Positions 43,806 through 55,139 of a DNA stretch of 64,000 bases are shown here, one piece after another. Within the stretch, counting starts at the first letter, position 1. Each line of letters starts with the position of its first letter. Source of the stretch: Incurvaria masculella. Taxonomy: Eukaryota > Arthropoda > Insecta > Lepidoptera > Incurvariidae. The DNA lies in contig OX335653.1 of the NCBI GenBank assembly GCA_946894095.1, forward strand, positions 7,197,001-7,261,000, given 5' to 3'. The notes below the pieces were generated by a model, which saw only the letters and a list, made by a program, of their open reading frames with translations, did not search any database and was not told the DNA's origin. The translations under genes and the position numbers were made by a program.

Positions 43806-45905
43806 CTAGCAGCCCGTCCCGGCTTTGCACGGGCATAATGTCATTTAAAAAAATATTATTTTGACACAATGATACACAAATAAACCATTTTTACGTAGAG
43901 TTCCTACATTGAGATATTTGAAATAAAAAAAACTTAGATATTAATATTTCATGATTATTAGATATAGCTGCGGTACCCGGCTCCGCTCGGGTTAGCGCCG
44001 GCTAAATTATTTCATGGATAAAAAGTATCCGACATGGCTGATCCAAAATAGGGTCAAACTGGTCCAGGACAATGTATCCATCTACCAAATTTAATCAAGA
44101 TCGTTCGAGATGAAATAGCATGATTTAATGAGAAACATCCAATAATTCCCATTTAGAGCTTCGTTGACATTTGGTGGCTATTTAAAAAAAAAAGCATTTG
44201 CCGCCAGAACCTTTCTGCACTTGCACTGCAACATTGTTTACCTAGTAAGTAAGTAACGTGTAATGTAGGTAAGTTTTGCGTGGACTCCAACCCACAGCCA
44301 GCCTCAACATCGAAAACAGTAACCCATCTCGAACCTGACAGCTCCCAGAGATCCTATACATTGATAAAATACGCACATAAATCGGGTTAGTGGTTCGCAA
44401 GTTATAAGAATTTAACACTTACTACTCACCCTTCAGGTAATGAAGCGTTATATTATGTAGCCTATAAGTTTTGAGTAGAATCAGGCTAGACGTAGATACA
44501 ATCCGCATCTAAATCGAGTAATTGGTTCTCAAGGATTTTGCCAAGTAGTCCTAAAGTTGCGGGAAATACCAAGCTGTACCCGCCCCCCCCCTCCCCGCAC
44601 CCGCCCCCGTCGGACCGCCCGCCTAATCACGAACTAAACAAACACTAACTAACTAAACACTCTGCACAAAACACGATATACGAATTTGTTTCGTGTATCA
44701 GTTGACAAAAGCAAACTCAGTAGATTAGGTAACAGACAACTTTTTTTTTTAAATTTTATATGACTTGAAGTCAAATCCTTTTAAGCCGTACGAATTGTTT
44801 TATTTATTTAAAATGTGGATATTAAAAATAATAAAACACTGTTGGTAACGCGATTTTTGTTTGACTGATGTAATGACGTGGAAACTGATGCAGTTTATCT
44901 CGCGTGCCGAAACTAATACAAAAGAAACGCGAGTTTCGGAACGCGACATTAAACTGATCTTTGACGTTAGGAACACACCTACATTACTTAGACAACTGTG
45001 AGTGCTTGTAATTTAATATGAACTTTATACCATAGCAATAAAGCTCAAATTGACTACGTTTTAGTTACAAATCATTTGTATGGGAAAAAGAAAAGGGCTA
45101 TTTTTAGGGTTTTTTCAGCAATAATTCTAATTTTTCTCGCCGTAAAAACCATCCTTGAACTTCAACGAACATTTAAAAAAAAGATTTGGCCAAATTGGTC
45201 CAGGCGTTGTTGAGTTATGCGCTTACCAACACATTTTGCGATTCATTTTTATATTATAGATTATAGAAATATTAAATTCAAAGTGCTATAGGGAGAACCG
45301 CGGCCTCCGAGGCACGCTCCCGCGCCGCCCCGGCCGGCCGGTACCGCCGCAAACACTATCCCGCAATTTTTAAATCTATAATATCTTCGAAAATATTCAT
45401 TTAAATCATATGCTGTAAAGGGCCGTATAGATCTATATTAAATCAACAATGTATTTAAGGTATTCAATTGGATAAGGATTGATGCTGTATTGGTTAAAAT
45501 CGCTTCGAAAATTAGCCATTATTTGTCGTAAAAAGTAAATGAGAAAAAAATGCTATTGTGGGATATCCATAAAAGATAGATATATACCATCGCGGAGTTT
45601 TCTGTAGACCTTTTCAATGTATACAATACTTAGCACATTATTTTGATAAATCTCGTAGGGTTCAGCCTGCGTTTGCAATGTAAGCGAAAAAAAAATATTT
45701 TTTTACGACATCACATTGGAAACCTCAAAAATAACAGTATTTCTCCAATATTTAATGGATGTTATTATACATATACACCTTCCTCTTGAATCACTCTATC
45801 TATTAAAAAAAACCGCATCAAAATCCGTTGCGTAGTTTTAAAGATTTAAGCGAACATGGGGATATAGGGACAGAGAAAGCGACTTTGTTTTATACTATGT
45901 AGTGA
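43806..45905 (-). mobile_element. Helitron family B, 2.1 kb, hosting Helitron A
   Basis: The 3' end (minus strand) is CCGGGACGGGCTGCTAG with hairpin, ending at 43806. The 5' end is TCACTACATAGTATAAAACA, starting at 45905. The flanks give A and T, the Helitron insertion site. The interior matches the copy at 62951-63695, including the GC-rich GGCCGGCCGG block at 45335-45350. No Rep/helicase is encoded. It carries a Helitron A insertion and further Helitron-like DNA (44640-45260) absent from the other copy. Confidence 0.8.
43974..44628 (-). mobile_element. Helitron family A nested in Helitron B
   Basis: The 3' end AGCTGCGGTACCCGGCTCCG (plus strand) is at about 43975, with the terminal CTAG changed to CTAT. 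Collinear with the 6377-7275 copy, ending inside the G-rich tract (here C-runs, 44580-44628). 5' truncated. Confidence 0.75.
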
Positions 45906-46000
45906 TAAATACAATACAATATAGATTTTGAACCATGGAATAGCTCGCATTCTTGACGAAAATGCACTCCTCAACTTGGAAAAAAAAGGGGTGCATTAAC

Positions 46001-47140
46001 GGGGCGGCTATAATTGGTTATGACACTAGCAACACATCTAAAATATTCAGAATTGTGCAACGCAAAGTTATGCCATTGTGAAAATTCTCAGCCGGCACTC
46101 CATTGGAATGTAAAGGTATATTTGCAAAAGTGTTAATTTGCTCTGCGTACGTCTCCACGTCTGTGCCTGCACTCCCTTGACAAAGGATCACTCGGCGGCG
46201 CGCCGTGCGACGTGTGGGAGTTTATTAAAAGTCGAGTCCTGGATTTTGAGCTGCGCCAAACATACAAACGTTAGACTGGATTGAATAATATGTTTCAAAA
46301 TAGTTGCGATGCTCGTTAATTTTTATTTTTCATGAGTTGGATTTTGGTCTCTATGAAATTGCCAAAACTTTAATAAGATTTAAAATGCAAAGTAACTTAA
46401 AAATATTTGTGCGTAGAGGATTTGAATATTTGTGAAAATTCTTGCTCATAATGTGTAAAAAACATGCACCCGCCGTCTTCCCTTTCACTATTATATTCAT
46501 TAGATGGTAGACGTTGCTAAGGTACTCTTCTCCAATCCCTAATCTCCCTCTCACTCCAACTATTGCTTTCAACAAAAGCTTGAAAATCTTAGGCCCGCCA
46601 GAATAGAAGTTTTCATTTAAAAGACCCGAACCCTTCGCTTGAAGTGCAGCGCAGATGAAAATAAAAGAAACAAAAAAATACTACCAAAGCGTTTAATTAT
46701 ATTTTAAAAACATATGTGGTATTAAATCAGAAATGTGTATGACATAATTATTGCCTACCATAATGTTAATTATATTTTACATGCTATACGCGCGTGGAAC
46801 CATGTTACGTATTGCCGAACAAACTATTGACGCAAACTCAAACAAGCAGTCGACAAACTGTCTCCTAGTAGAGACTGCTCGCTGCAGCGCGGCACAGCGG
46901 CTCGGCGGCACTCGCTTGTTAGCTCTGATGTAATGGTTTGCGACTACAGTAAGTTGACACGCGTCATGCAGTAAATAAAAGTCACGCCGCTACATGAATA
47001 CTCATTGAAAACGAGCGCAGTTTCAGGTGTCTAACTATTATCGGAATTTCTCTCCGAGCTCATGCTGACCTAGTGATAAAATTCATTGGAGCCGATGCAT
47101 AACTTATTTTAGGTATGTATATTCTTATTGTATGTATAGC
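46001..47140. other. Unassigned stretch with small GC-rich patches
   Basis: GC-richer bits lie at 46140-46230 and 46840-46925. No gene, repeat or splice structure convinced me. Confidence 0.25.
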
Positions 47141-47521
47141 TTGGAGTGAACAATCCTTGGTTAGTGATAATTTTAAAATTAAAATAAATCCCCCCTTATT
47201 ATTAGTATTAAGTATGTTAGTATTTACCTATTCTATATTATTTAATATATGTATGTATGAATATGCATAGTATAATATATATTTTTATGTATTACGTTTA
47301 AATTTATATGTACTGTATGTGTCATGGAATTTTCATTCATTACTTTTCTTGTTTTTTGCGCCTACCCATTTCTGATTCTTAATACTGTAAGGTAGGCTGG
47401 TAGAAAATGACTTTAGGCATTAAGCTCTACCTTTTGTACAATTTGATCGTGTAATAAATGTTAATATTATTATTATTAGACCCATAAATATTATTGTAAC
47501 CAGAGATTGTGCATTCCAACC
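47141..47521. mobile_element. GTGCACAATCTCTGG MITE split by a LINE tail
   Basis: The left half 47141-47200 (GGAGTGAACAATCCTTGG, TTAGTGATAATTTTAAAATT) and right half 47489-47521 (GTAACCAGAGATTGTGCATT) are the two ends of this MITE. About 275 bp of other DNA lies between them. Confidence 0.6.
47205..47480 (+). mobile_element. Non-LTR 3' UTR with (ATT)n tail
   Basis: GGTAGGCTGGTAGAAAATGA, CTTTAGGCATTAAGCTC and GTAATAAATGTTAATATTATTATT, related to the LINE tail at 39180-39280. It sits inside the MITE above. No coding part. Confidence 0.55.
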
Positions 47522-47550
47522 TTAGGGTCTCGTGGGTACTTACTTAGGTG

Positions 47551-47700
47551 CTAATTAGCCTAATCGGCACATAACCTTTGACTAAGGGGCCTTTCTGACC
47601 ATCTTGCAATTAATACTAGTATTTACAACATAATTATCGCTTTAGAATTAAAGGACCTTTAAGTGTTGATCACAATAAATCAGCACTGGGTAAAAATAAT
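47551..47700 (+). repeat. TTAAGGGCC-type MITE (copy 1)
   Basis: CTAATTAGCCTAATCGGCAC, GGGGCCTTTCTGACCATCTT and GGACCTTTAAGTGTTGATCA match the cluster at 52570-53085. AGGGCCTTT and its inverted form near the other end suggest terminal inverted repeats. Confidence 0.5.
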
Positions 47701-48351
47701 ACTTAATATTATAGAGTATGTTTTGAATACATTAATTGTTTGCAATGGAAAGTGTGAGTTTAAATGTTTTAATAATAATATACACAATGTTTTCATTAAC
47801 AAACAATTACACAAAAGAAAAAAAGATGAATCCGAGTCTGTAATATACATCTAATGGAGGAAATAAATAAACTGAAACTGAAGCCGTTTTCGTGTTCGTC
47901 TCGTGAACAAATGTTACTCCATGGTCTTGCACTCGAACTTTCATCTATTCATGCTGGATCAAATTAAGCAGTTTGAGTTTTAAGGTGACGAAGTAAGTGG
48001 CTTTCTCAGGTAGACTTACACCAATCACAAATCACACAGTTAATCATCGTTTCTCTAAGTCCATAGAAATCCTTTAAATCCACTTATTTTCCACTTGTCC
48101 ATAATTAATGATTCTAAAAAAAATTAATAATAATATAATAATTAATTAATGTGTAAATGTATTTAATAGATATGCATTTTAATATTAGCACCGCTTTTGA
48201 TATTTTCTTTCATTGATAAACCGGCTAGCAAAGATGTATGCTAGTCTATAATATCAATGGTTTCCATAGAATGTCTTTACCATTGTCTTTTATCAAGCGT
48301 CTAAAAACTACTATGTAAAACTCGAGATATGCTTCAAAGAAGCTGTCACTG
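47701..48351. other. Unassigned AT-rich stretch
   Basis: No gene or named repeat recognised; only AT-rich short frames. Confidence 0.25.
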
Positions 48352-49210
48352 CACTCCAGGAATGACTAATAGCATATTAGACCGGGATAGATACGGTTTG
48401 AGAAGCACATGAAATCCGAAATGCAATTTTTTCCTCATAAACGTAGCATTTCATGTGGACGTATGTACATTAAGTTTGCAACATTTTGGGGGGTCCGGAA
48501 GATAGAAATAAAAAAATAAATATGTTTAAAAAATGATTTCTCCGAAACAAATATTTAGAAATGTTATTTAAAAATGTTATATGTTAGCTAATTTAACTGT
48601 GAATTTGCAACAATTTTGTAATTACGGAAATGTATTTAAAAAATGTTTTTACTAAAAAAAATCTATGCCGCGAACCTAACCTGCTATTGCTATATTTTTT
48701 TCTAGAATATGTGAAAGAAAATTAAATTCTTTAAAAACTATACAACGAACGATTTTATACGAATTTCGAATTTTTTGTGTGAATGTAAAAATTATAAATA
48801 AAAAAAATGTGCTTCTAATATTTGCAACATTTTACAAATTTCACAGAATATAGAGTTTGCGGTCACTTTCCAATTTCAGAAAATAAAATAGAATTTTCAT
48901 TATTTGCTTTGCAGATATTATGAAAATAGTACAAAAAAATATATATTTACACAGTTCCGTAAATAAGAAATTGTTGCAAATTCACAGTAATATTACACCT
49001 AAAATCAGCTAACATATAACATTTTTAAATAATATTTCTAAATATTTGTTTAGGAGATATCATTTTTTAAACATATTTCATATTTTATTTCTATCTTCCG
49101 GACCCCCCAAAATGTTGCAAACTTAATGTACACACATCCACAAGAAAAAAAATGCATTTCGGATTTAATGTTTTTCTAAGTGCTAATTTAAGGCTAAAGT
49201 TCCTGGAGTA
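48352..49210. mobile_element. 858-bp element with ~290-bp terminal inverted repeats
   Basis: Outer ends ACTCCAGGAA and TTCCTGGAGT. The arms share AATCCGAAATGCA, ATTTTGGGGGGTCCGGAAGA and TTGCAACA..., read outward-in from both sides (about 48352-48655 and 48935-49210). The centre is AT-rich and non-coding. A foldback-type MITE. Arm identity is lower than in the 9-16 kb composite, so it is older. Confidence 0.7.
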
Positions 49211-49317
49211 TATGTATTAACTGGCAGTCGGAATGGGCATATGGATTTTTATTTTAAAATTGCGAAATAAAGGTTAATTTTGGTTACACTGGTTCAAAGC
49301 ATAAAAATACATACATT

Positions 49318-49437
49318 CAGAGTGGGCGGACTAACTCTAGTACGCGTTTTAAGTTCGGACTAAACCGATTTTCGTATGGTTAGTCCGGTGATAATCTCGT
49401 ACTCAGTTTTGACAGGTCCTCTCTGAATACGACTGAT
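49318..49437. mobile_element. 120-bp MITE M3
   Basis: Ends ATTCAGAGTGGGCGGAC and (inverted) ATTCAGAGAGGACCTG. Inside, TTCGGACTAAACCG and ATGGTTAGTCCGGTG form an inner inverted pair around GTCCG. A fragment occurs at 2936-3000. Confidence 0.5.
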
Positions 49438-49810
49438 TAAGTATTAAACATGATATATACACGTATACGTAATACACTATTGCTTATGTTTACAGCATAA
49501 GAGCCCACAAAACAAATGAGCCACTTACGAGGTTGTGACGATATCCCTTTCCCATCTCACAGGTAGGCGCTATTCTAATGCGGATGTAGTTTTGGTTTTC
49601 GTCTCATGACCGTTTTACATCAAATTTGGTTCTAAAACGTGAAGTAGGATTGAACCATATCATTAAAAAAACAGAAATACCTTCTAAATATAATTTTAAT
49701 TTGATTTTAACTTAAATTTAATTAAGTTTGCTTTTAATAGATCTACCATATTCTAGGAGACGTAACGAATATTTGTATATTATTCTTCGGCCCGGTCAAT
49801 ATGTTACAAA

Positions 49811-49951
49811 GCGTGGAGTACACAATCTCTGGTTAGTGATAATTTTAAAGTTAAAATATTTCAGTCCTTATTTTTTCCTGAAGAAGAAAGAAGAGATAGC
49901 TATGGTAACCGTAATAACTATAATACCAACAAGAGATTGTGCACTCCACCC
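49811..49951. mobile_element. GTGCACAATCTCTGG MITE, best copy
   Basis: Ends GTGGAGTACACAATCTCTGG and (inverted) GTGGAGTGCACAATCTCTTG, about 141 bp, non-coding. The reference for the other copies in the window. Confidence 0.7.
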
Positions 49952-50307
49952 TAAAACTATTTTAATAAAAACACGTTTTTGAGTAGGTTTTAATTTAACT
50001 TAGTTTGGCATCCGCCTAATTAGTTGAGCGGCTCATATAAAGGTGTAGTTACAAATGTATGGCATTGCGTTCACGTAATAAGCTCAGTTACTCACTTAGC
50101 CCCTCGGGTCGTGAGTCAACTCGAAACGGCTTGAACTCATTTCGCTGCGTGCTCCTCATACCCTATGTGCAATACTTTGCATGTAGAGTGCATGTACTTG
50201 GCGGTGAAAAATAAATATTTTTCTACTTACATTTCCGAAATTAATGTTTTAAAAACATGAAATGAAAACTTTATGAAATGGATGCGACGTTACCGTTGTT
50301 TCATTGA

Positions 50308-50365
50308 TTTGAGGTTATCCAACGATATCTAAGCTTCAATTTAGGTGTCGTTGGATAACCTCAAA
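50308..50365. other. Perfect 18-bp inverted repeat
   Basis: TTTGAGGTTATCCAACGA (50308-50325) and its exact reverse complement (50348-50365) enclose a 22-nt loop. No mismatches, which is rare by chance. It could be a cruciform, a tiny foldback element or a hairpin RNA. No promoter is evident. Confidence 0.8.
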
Positions 50366-51089
50366 CATATTTAACTTTCAGCTCTGTAAATACACATTGT
50401 TTTTAATCTACAAATAATCATCTTTGTTGCATGACCTGTCTTACAATTGTAGGTGTCAATGGTCCGTTAATGTGGTTAACGAAAATGAGATTTTAATACA
50501 TTACTATCTTTTTTTTCCTGCTTGAAACTAGTTGTCCTCACTTTCAACTCATTGTCGGCGGATCACTTACTTTTTCTGCAAAAATAAGGTGAATGTTCCG
50601 CCTAAAAGATTGCGGTTCCATTCATAGGTGCAATTACTCCATGCCGAAAGAACAATTTCGCTAGGGAGATATACAAATATAATATTCCTTATAATATTAG
50701 AGTTAATAAACATGTATATCTATTTTGGTGAATGAATCATTATACCTACCTAACCGTCATCTTTTAATTACCAGATAAAAACCCATGAATACCTTCCTGT
50801 CATGGTATTTCCACAAAAGGATAACCTCCAAAAGTTATTTCACCAGTCCATCAGTAGAAAGTAATTACAAGAAGCAGTTAGCTAGCCAGCATGGTTTTCT
50901 CAGTCCTCAAAAAGTTCTAAAGCTCAGTGTCGAGCACCTCATATTTGAGGGCCTAACTTACACCATAATATGTCGAGCTTAGGTGGGAGCAGAAGCTCCA
51001 GGACGAAAAAAGCTATATTGAAACGGAAAAACGAATTAAATCCGTAGGATTTATAGCAGCTACAGTCTGCAAAATAATGTGTCCAAACC
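50366..51089. other. Unassigned stretch
   Basis: A 65-codon plus-strand frame at 50785-50982 has no recognised domain and its start is weak. The rest is AT-rich. Confidence 0.25.
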
Positions 51090-52225
51090 ATCTAAATCTA
51101 CATCTAAACTATTATTATAAAGAGTTAATTTTTGTTTAATTGTTTTTTTTACAGGGTAGTCTTTAAAACTACAGAACCGATTAAAAAAAAAACCTTTAAC
51201 AATCGAAAGCTATATGATTTTTGTCTAACAAAGGCTATGTTTTATTGTGATATTCAAACTTTTTCATTTATAAATTTCTATATTTATAAACGAAGCGGGA
51301 AAAAACCGTTTCTTGGCCGTTTCTTCGGCTTACGCTGCCCAAATGGTTTCAGGTAGGTATAATTTATTTTTATTTTTATGTATGGCATACGCCAGGACCT
51401 GTTGAGCTGCTTGACGACGCCCATTGGCATAAAAACTTTCATTTAACCCAACTTGGGAAACAATGATCGTAGACTCAACGTGCGACCACTCAAAGTAAAC
51501 GACCCAACCTTATCTACCTACCTGCCATGTCCAAATTTGTTTTTGGTTATATCTTGGGAAACACTGGTCGTAGATCTATCATGGGACCACTCAAAGTAAA
51601 TGCCCCAACCTCATCTACCTCTCATGTTCAAATTTGTTCTGGTTAAATCTCGGGAAACACAGGTCGTAGACCCATTATGCGACCACAAAAAAAACGCCCG
51701 ACCTGATCTACCCACCTGTCATGTCCAAATTGATTTTGATTAAATTTTGGGAATCACTGGTCGTTGACCTATCATGCGACCACTCAAAATAAACGCCCCA
51801 AACTGAACTACCTGCTACTATTCCAACTTTCAGGGGGGCTACGAAAACCATGCCGGCCGGCCAGGTGCTTCTTCACACTATGTTTGTAGAACCCATTGAG
51901 GTGCTGCTCGAGTCCCATGGGCATTGGAACTTTTAGGGGGGCTGCGAAAACCAAGTCAGCCGGTCAGGCTTAAATTCAATTCAAATCTTTGTTGCGCTAA
52001 AGTTTTGTAAATAAGCCTAAAATAGGTATGGGTGCAGTTGTTGAGAATTATAAGGGAGTTGATTTACCAAACTGGGATACATTCATAAATGTGAGATTCC
52101 TAAATGTTTTTTAAAAATCTTATGAGGATGAATGGTGGATTAAAAGCATTTATGGAAAAACAATACAAAATTTTGGAAACCATTAAACAGTTTCTAGCGC
52201 GAGCGAAGCCGCGGGAAAAAGCTAG
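51090..52225 (+). mobile_element. Helitron family C with internal minisatellite
   Basis: The 5' side TCTAAATCTACATCTAAACT is followed by a roughly 385-bp tandem repeat. The 3' end GCGCGAGCGAAGCCGCGG with AAAAAGCTAG at 52225 is followed by T. Hairpin plus CTAG is the Helitron 3' signature. The interior has CAGGGGGGCTACGAAAACCA and CGGCCGGCCAGGTGC phrases found in related fragments. No Rep/helicase. Confidence 0.8.
51455..51830 (+). repeat. 97-101-bp tandem repeat, about 3.8 copies
   Basis: Units start GGGAAACACTGGTCGTAGA-like at 51455, 51556, 51652 and 51749. Copies are 80-90% alike by eye, older than the 262-bp array. Part of Helitron C. Confidence 0.8.
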
Positions 52226-52569
52226 TATTACATAAATTTAACCTTTTGTATAATGAATAGTATTCGTAAAGAATTTACATGAATATTAAGGGCCCAAACT
52301 GAAAAAAAATTCAGTCATTTACGGTGAAGTATTTCTCATTACTAAAAATGTATTATGGTAAGTATATGAGCTAAAGCAGTTCATATTAATCAGTTATTTT
52401 AACCGATTGAACAGTACCGTTTGGTGAAAATAACACGTGTGGCAGATCAGATGATTTTAAAACGGTTATCTTAACTGATAGCTGACTACAAATTAGGCGT
52501 GTAACTGTCCAGTTTCAAGAGAATATCGTCCAGAATATAAGGATGTAAGTAAGAATGGAAAAAATACTA

Positions 52570-53085
52570 CGCACTACACACTACACCTACTGCTGATTAG
52601 CTTAATCGTCACATATTAAGGGCCTTTCTTAGCAGCTTGCAATCAGGCTGAGCTTGATTTTCACCAAGTGATGATTTATTTTAATCGACACTTATAGTGC
52701 TTATATTACTAAAATGCAGATTCTTTTTTACTGCTTTTGATTCGCAAGCTGCTAAGTACAGTATTTTCCACCAAGTACAGATTAGCTTAATCCTCACATT
52801 AAAGAGCATTTCTTACCATCTCGCAGTCTATACTAGTACAAGATAATCAGCACTTTAGTAATAAAGGCACTATGTGTCAATTAAAATAAATTACCACTTG
52901 GTGAAAACCAGACTAAGGGCCTTTTTCACCTTCTGCTGATTAGCTTAATTGCCACATATTAAGGGCCTTTCTTAGCAGTTTGCAATAAATACCAGTACAA
53001 GATAACCAGTATTTTAGTAAAATAGGCCCTTTAAGTGTGAATTAAAATAAATCAACACTTGGTGAAAACCAGCCTAAATGTTAAA
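52570..53085 (+). repeat. Cluster of TTAAGGGCC-type MITE copies
   Basis: Three partial or whole copies in the same orientation (about 52570-52700, 52775-52915, 52930-53085), each with GATTAGCTTAAT, AAGGGCCTTTCTTA..., GGTGAAAACCAG. Tandem-like clustering of one element. Non-coding. Confidence 0.55.
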
Positions 53086-53129
53086 GTGATTTTGTTGAAT
53101 TATTGAACTTCATGTCAAAATTTAAACAT

Positions 53130-53330
53130 GAGGCAATTGTATTAGGCTGCATGGGCAGGAGATGTTGGTCGATGATGGATAGTGGTCGCAACACGTAATG
53201 GACGGTGGGTGCGGCCATTAATTTCATTTGCCGGACGCAAGGGCTGCCGCTCCGTCACCCACTCCCACTCCGCCACTACGTTGGATGGCTAGGAGGTCAG
53301 ATTTACAAGATTTACACGAGCTCAGAGGGT
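53130..53330. other. GC-rich patch, unrecognised
   Basis: Contains GGACGGTGGGTGCGGCC and CACCCACTCCCACTCCG. No open frame of note. Possibly a regulatory island. Confidence 0.2.
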
Positions 53331-53795
53331 TCGTGACAGAAACAGGATTAAACCAAGCAGTATTTAATTGATTTATTTCTAAAATTTACCATGATACAAG
53401 GAAACTTAATCAAGAAATAAAGTTTTAAAAGGATATTTATAATTAAGGTCAATTTAATATCAAGCGAAACATTTGCGTCTGCACGACTTGGTTTTTTCGA
53501 AACATTTTCGTGACAAGCCGCAGAGAAAAGAAAAAAACATTAGATTTTCTTTGCAGCTATTCAAGTCAGTTCAGATTTTTCAAAAACGTGCACATACATT
53601 TTTATTGCCTGATATTTTAATGCAATTGTATTGTATTGTTTTATTGCATTCATAGGTAGGTAACCTACACTTAAACATGTCAAGAGTCGTTATGCTAGGT
53701 CTATGTCAAAAATATAAATGTCGCATACTCTATTTCCATGCACATAAGAACTGGCAAACATATTTTGCCAGTCACAAAATAAGTTTAAAACTTAA

Positions 53796-54267
53796 GGCCC
53801 TGGTACTAGCCAAATCGCAAAGTTAGACTAGGCACCCCAAGTTAACTAACTAAGTCTGACGATTAGAAGTATCATTCTTACAATATATGATTCCTTGTCT
53901 AGGAATCAACCTATTTTCGTTAATTTATGTTTCCTTTTTCTATACAAAATACATTGCGGAAACGGTGTCCATTTCCGAACTTTTTTGACTAAATGTAGAA
54001 ATCTACAAGCAAATGGATTTTTTTGTTTATGCATATATGCTGTTTTTTCTTATATCTAGAAATCGAGTTACTTTCAGATTTCTAATGAGAAAAATCAACT
54101 TTTTTATTATTGATTATTATTTAAATAAATGATGGAATCAAAAAATATTTACAATCCATTATCAGTCTGGAGTTCTATTTGGATTTGCTGAAGCGTTTCA
54201 CTACATATTATTACATTTGTTAAAAGGTGTATTTGTATGGCGCGAGTAGTTGGCTAGTCCTAGCGCC
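53796..54267. mobile_element. TTAA-flanked MITE family P, intact copy
   Basis: GGCCCTGGTACTAGCCAA and its partner (inverted) GGCGCTAGGACTAGCCAA form the termini. TTAA lies directly outside both (53792-53795 and 54268-54271). 472 bp, non-coding. TTAA duplications suggest piggyBac or Kolobok mobilisation. This copy is the empty-site reference for the Helitron insertion at 62951. Confidence 0.8.
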
Positions 54268-54526
54268 TTAAGTAGTTGATTAATCAATGCATACTTAAAT
54301 ACCAAATGGCATCGTCATGATTTTTAATCACTCGAATTAAAACAGTGCTTTCAAAATGATTAGCAAACTAAGTTCGTATGTGGAGCGTTATCTTGTATTG
54401 AATACGGTGGACCCGTAAAGTACAATTACAGTTCAAATTTACAAGATGTATTAAAAAAATTAAGATGTTTAAAAATTATCCTTTCCAATGAGCAAAAAAA
54501 CATTACTTTGCTACATTGCATTTGCT

Positions 54527-54645
54527 ACGACCCCAAAGGTCGACTGGAAAAAATCGCGTTTAGTGATAAGTCTGTCTTTGTGAAATTCCTCCCTATTAGA
54601 ATTAATTGTTCTCTGCACAACAAATAACTTATTTCTTTCTTTTCA
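54527..54645 (+). mobile_element. Non-LTR 3' end (tail family T, copy 3)
   Basis: GGTCGACTGGAAAAAATCGC, TAGTGATAAGTCTGTCTTTG and TCTGCACAACAAATAAC, collinear with but more diverged than 21594-21757. Confidence 0.6.
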
Positions 54646-54870
54646 CTGCCAGCAAAGAAAGCTTTCGCGGCCAGTTCACCATTCACAAAACCAGCGCTCC
54701 TGAATGTATTTTCGCTCAAAGCGCGACTGAGCGCGGAGGGGCTGCGAACACCTAGCGAGACCCAGCTACCAGAACATCATAAAAGCGAGGCAATACAGCT
54801 TCGCGAGTTTCCACGTGCCCACTGCTTGCACGTGTAAACTCGGCCTCGCCGAAGTTATATACTATAGCTA
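54646..54870. other. GC-rich island
   Basis: CpG-rich relative to its flanks (CTCAAAGCGCGACTGAGCGC, CACGTGCCCACTGCTTGCAC). No recognised frame. Possible promoter or unknown repeat. Confidence 0.25.
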
Positions 54871-55139
54871 TCGTTGCTATGTTGCAGCGTGCATTACATG
54901 CAATGGCCACGTCATATTATATGTGCTCACGTAGCGCGCACAATTTGTTACGACAGTTAACCGGGGCAGGGGGTTTCACTCGTTTTATGTTAAGCTCGAT
55001 GGTTTTAAATATTTACCTACAATTTCCTGTGTTTAACGCCGAAATAAGCTTTTTGATAACACTAACTATGTGTTATGTATTAAGATCCTTTAATTTATTT
55101 GATAACATTATTAAATAAAAATGTTAACAACATCAAAAA

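Larger units (their letters stand above)
43691..46000 (-). mobile_element. SINE split by Helitron B
   Basis: Positions 43691-43770 (CCAATGTAATGGTACCAATC ... ACCCTACCACCTAGTAGG) and 45925-46000 (GAACCATGGAATAGCTCGCA) are consecutive parts of the tRNA-headed SINE body as seen at 17820-17935. They are separated by Helitron B. Confidence 0.6.

Noticed and set aside
46188..46200. GGATCACTCGGC, as at the start of 5.8S rRNA
   Set aside because: Only 12 bases match and the following sequence does not resemble 5.8S, so it is coincidence.
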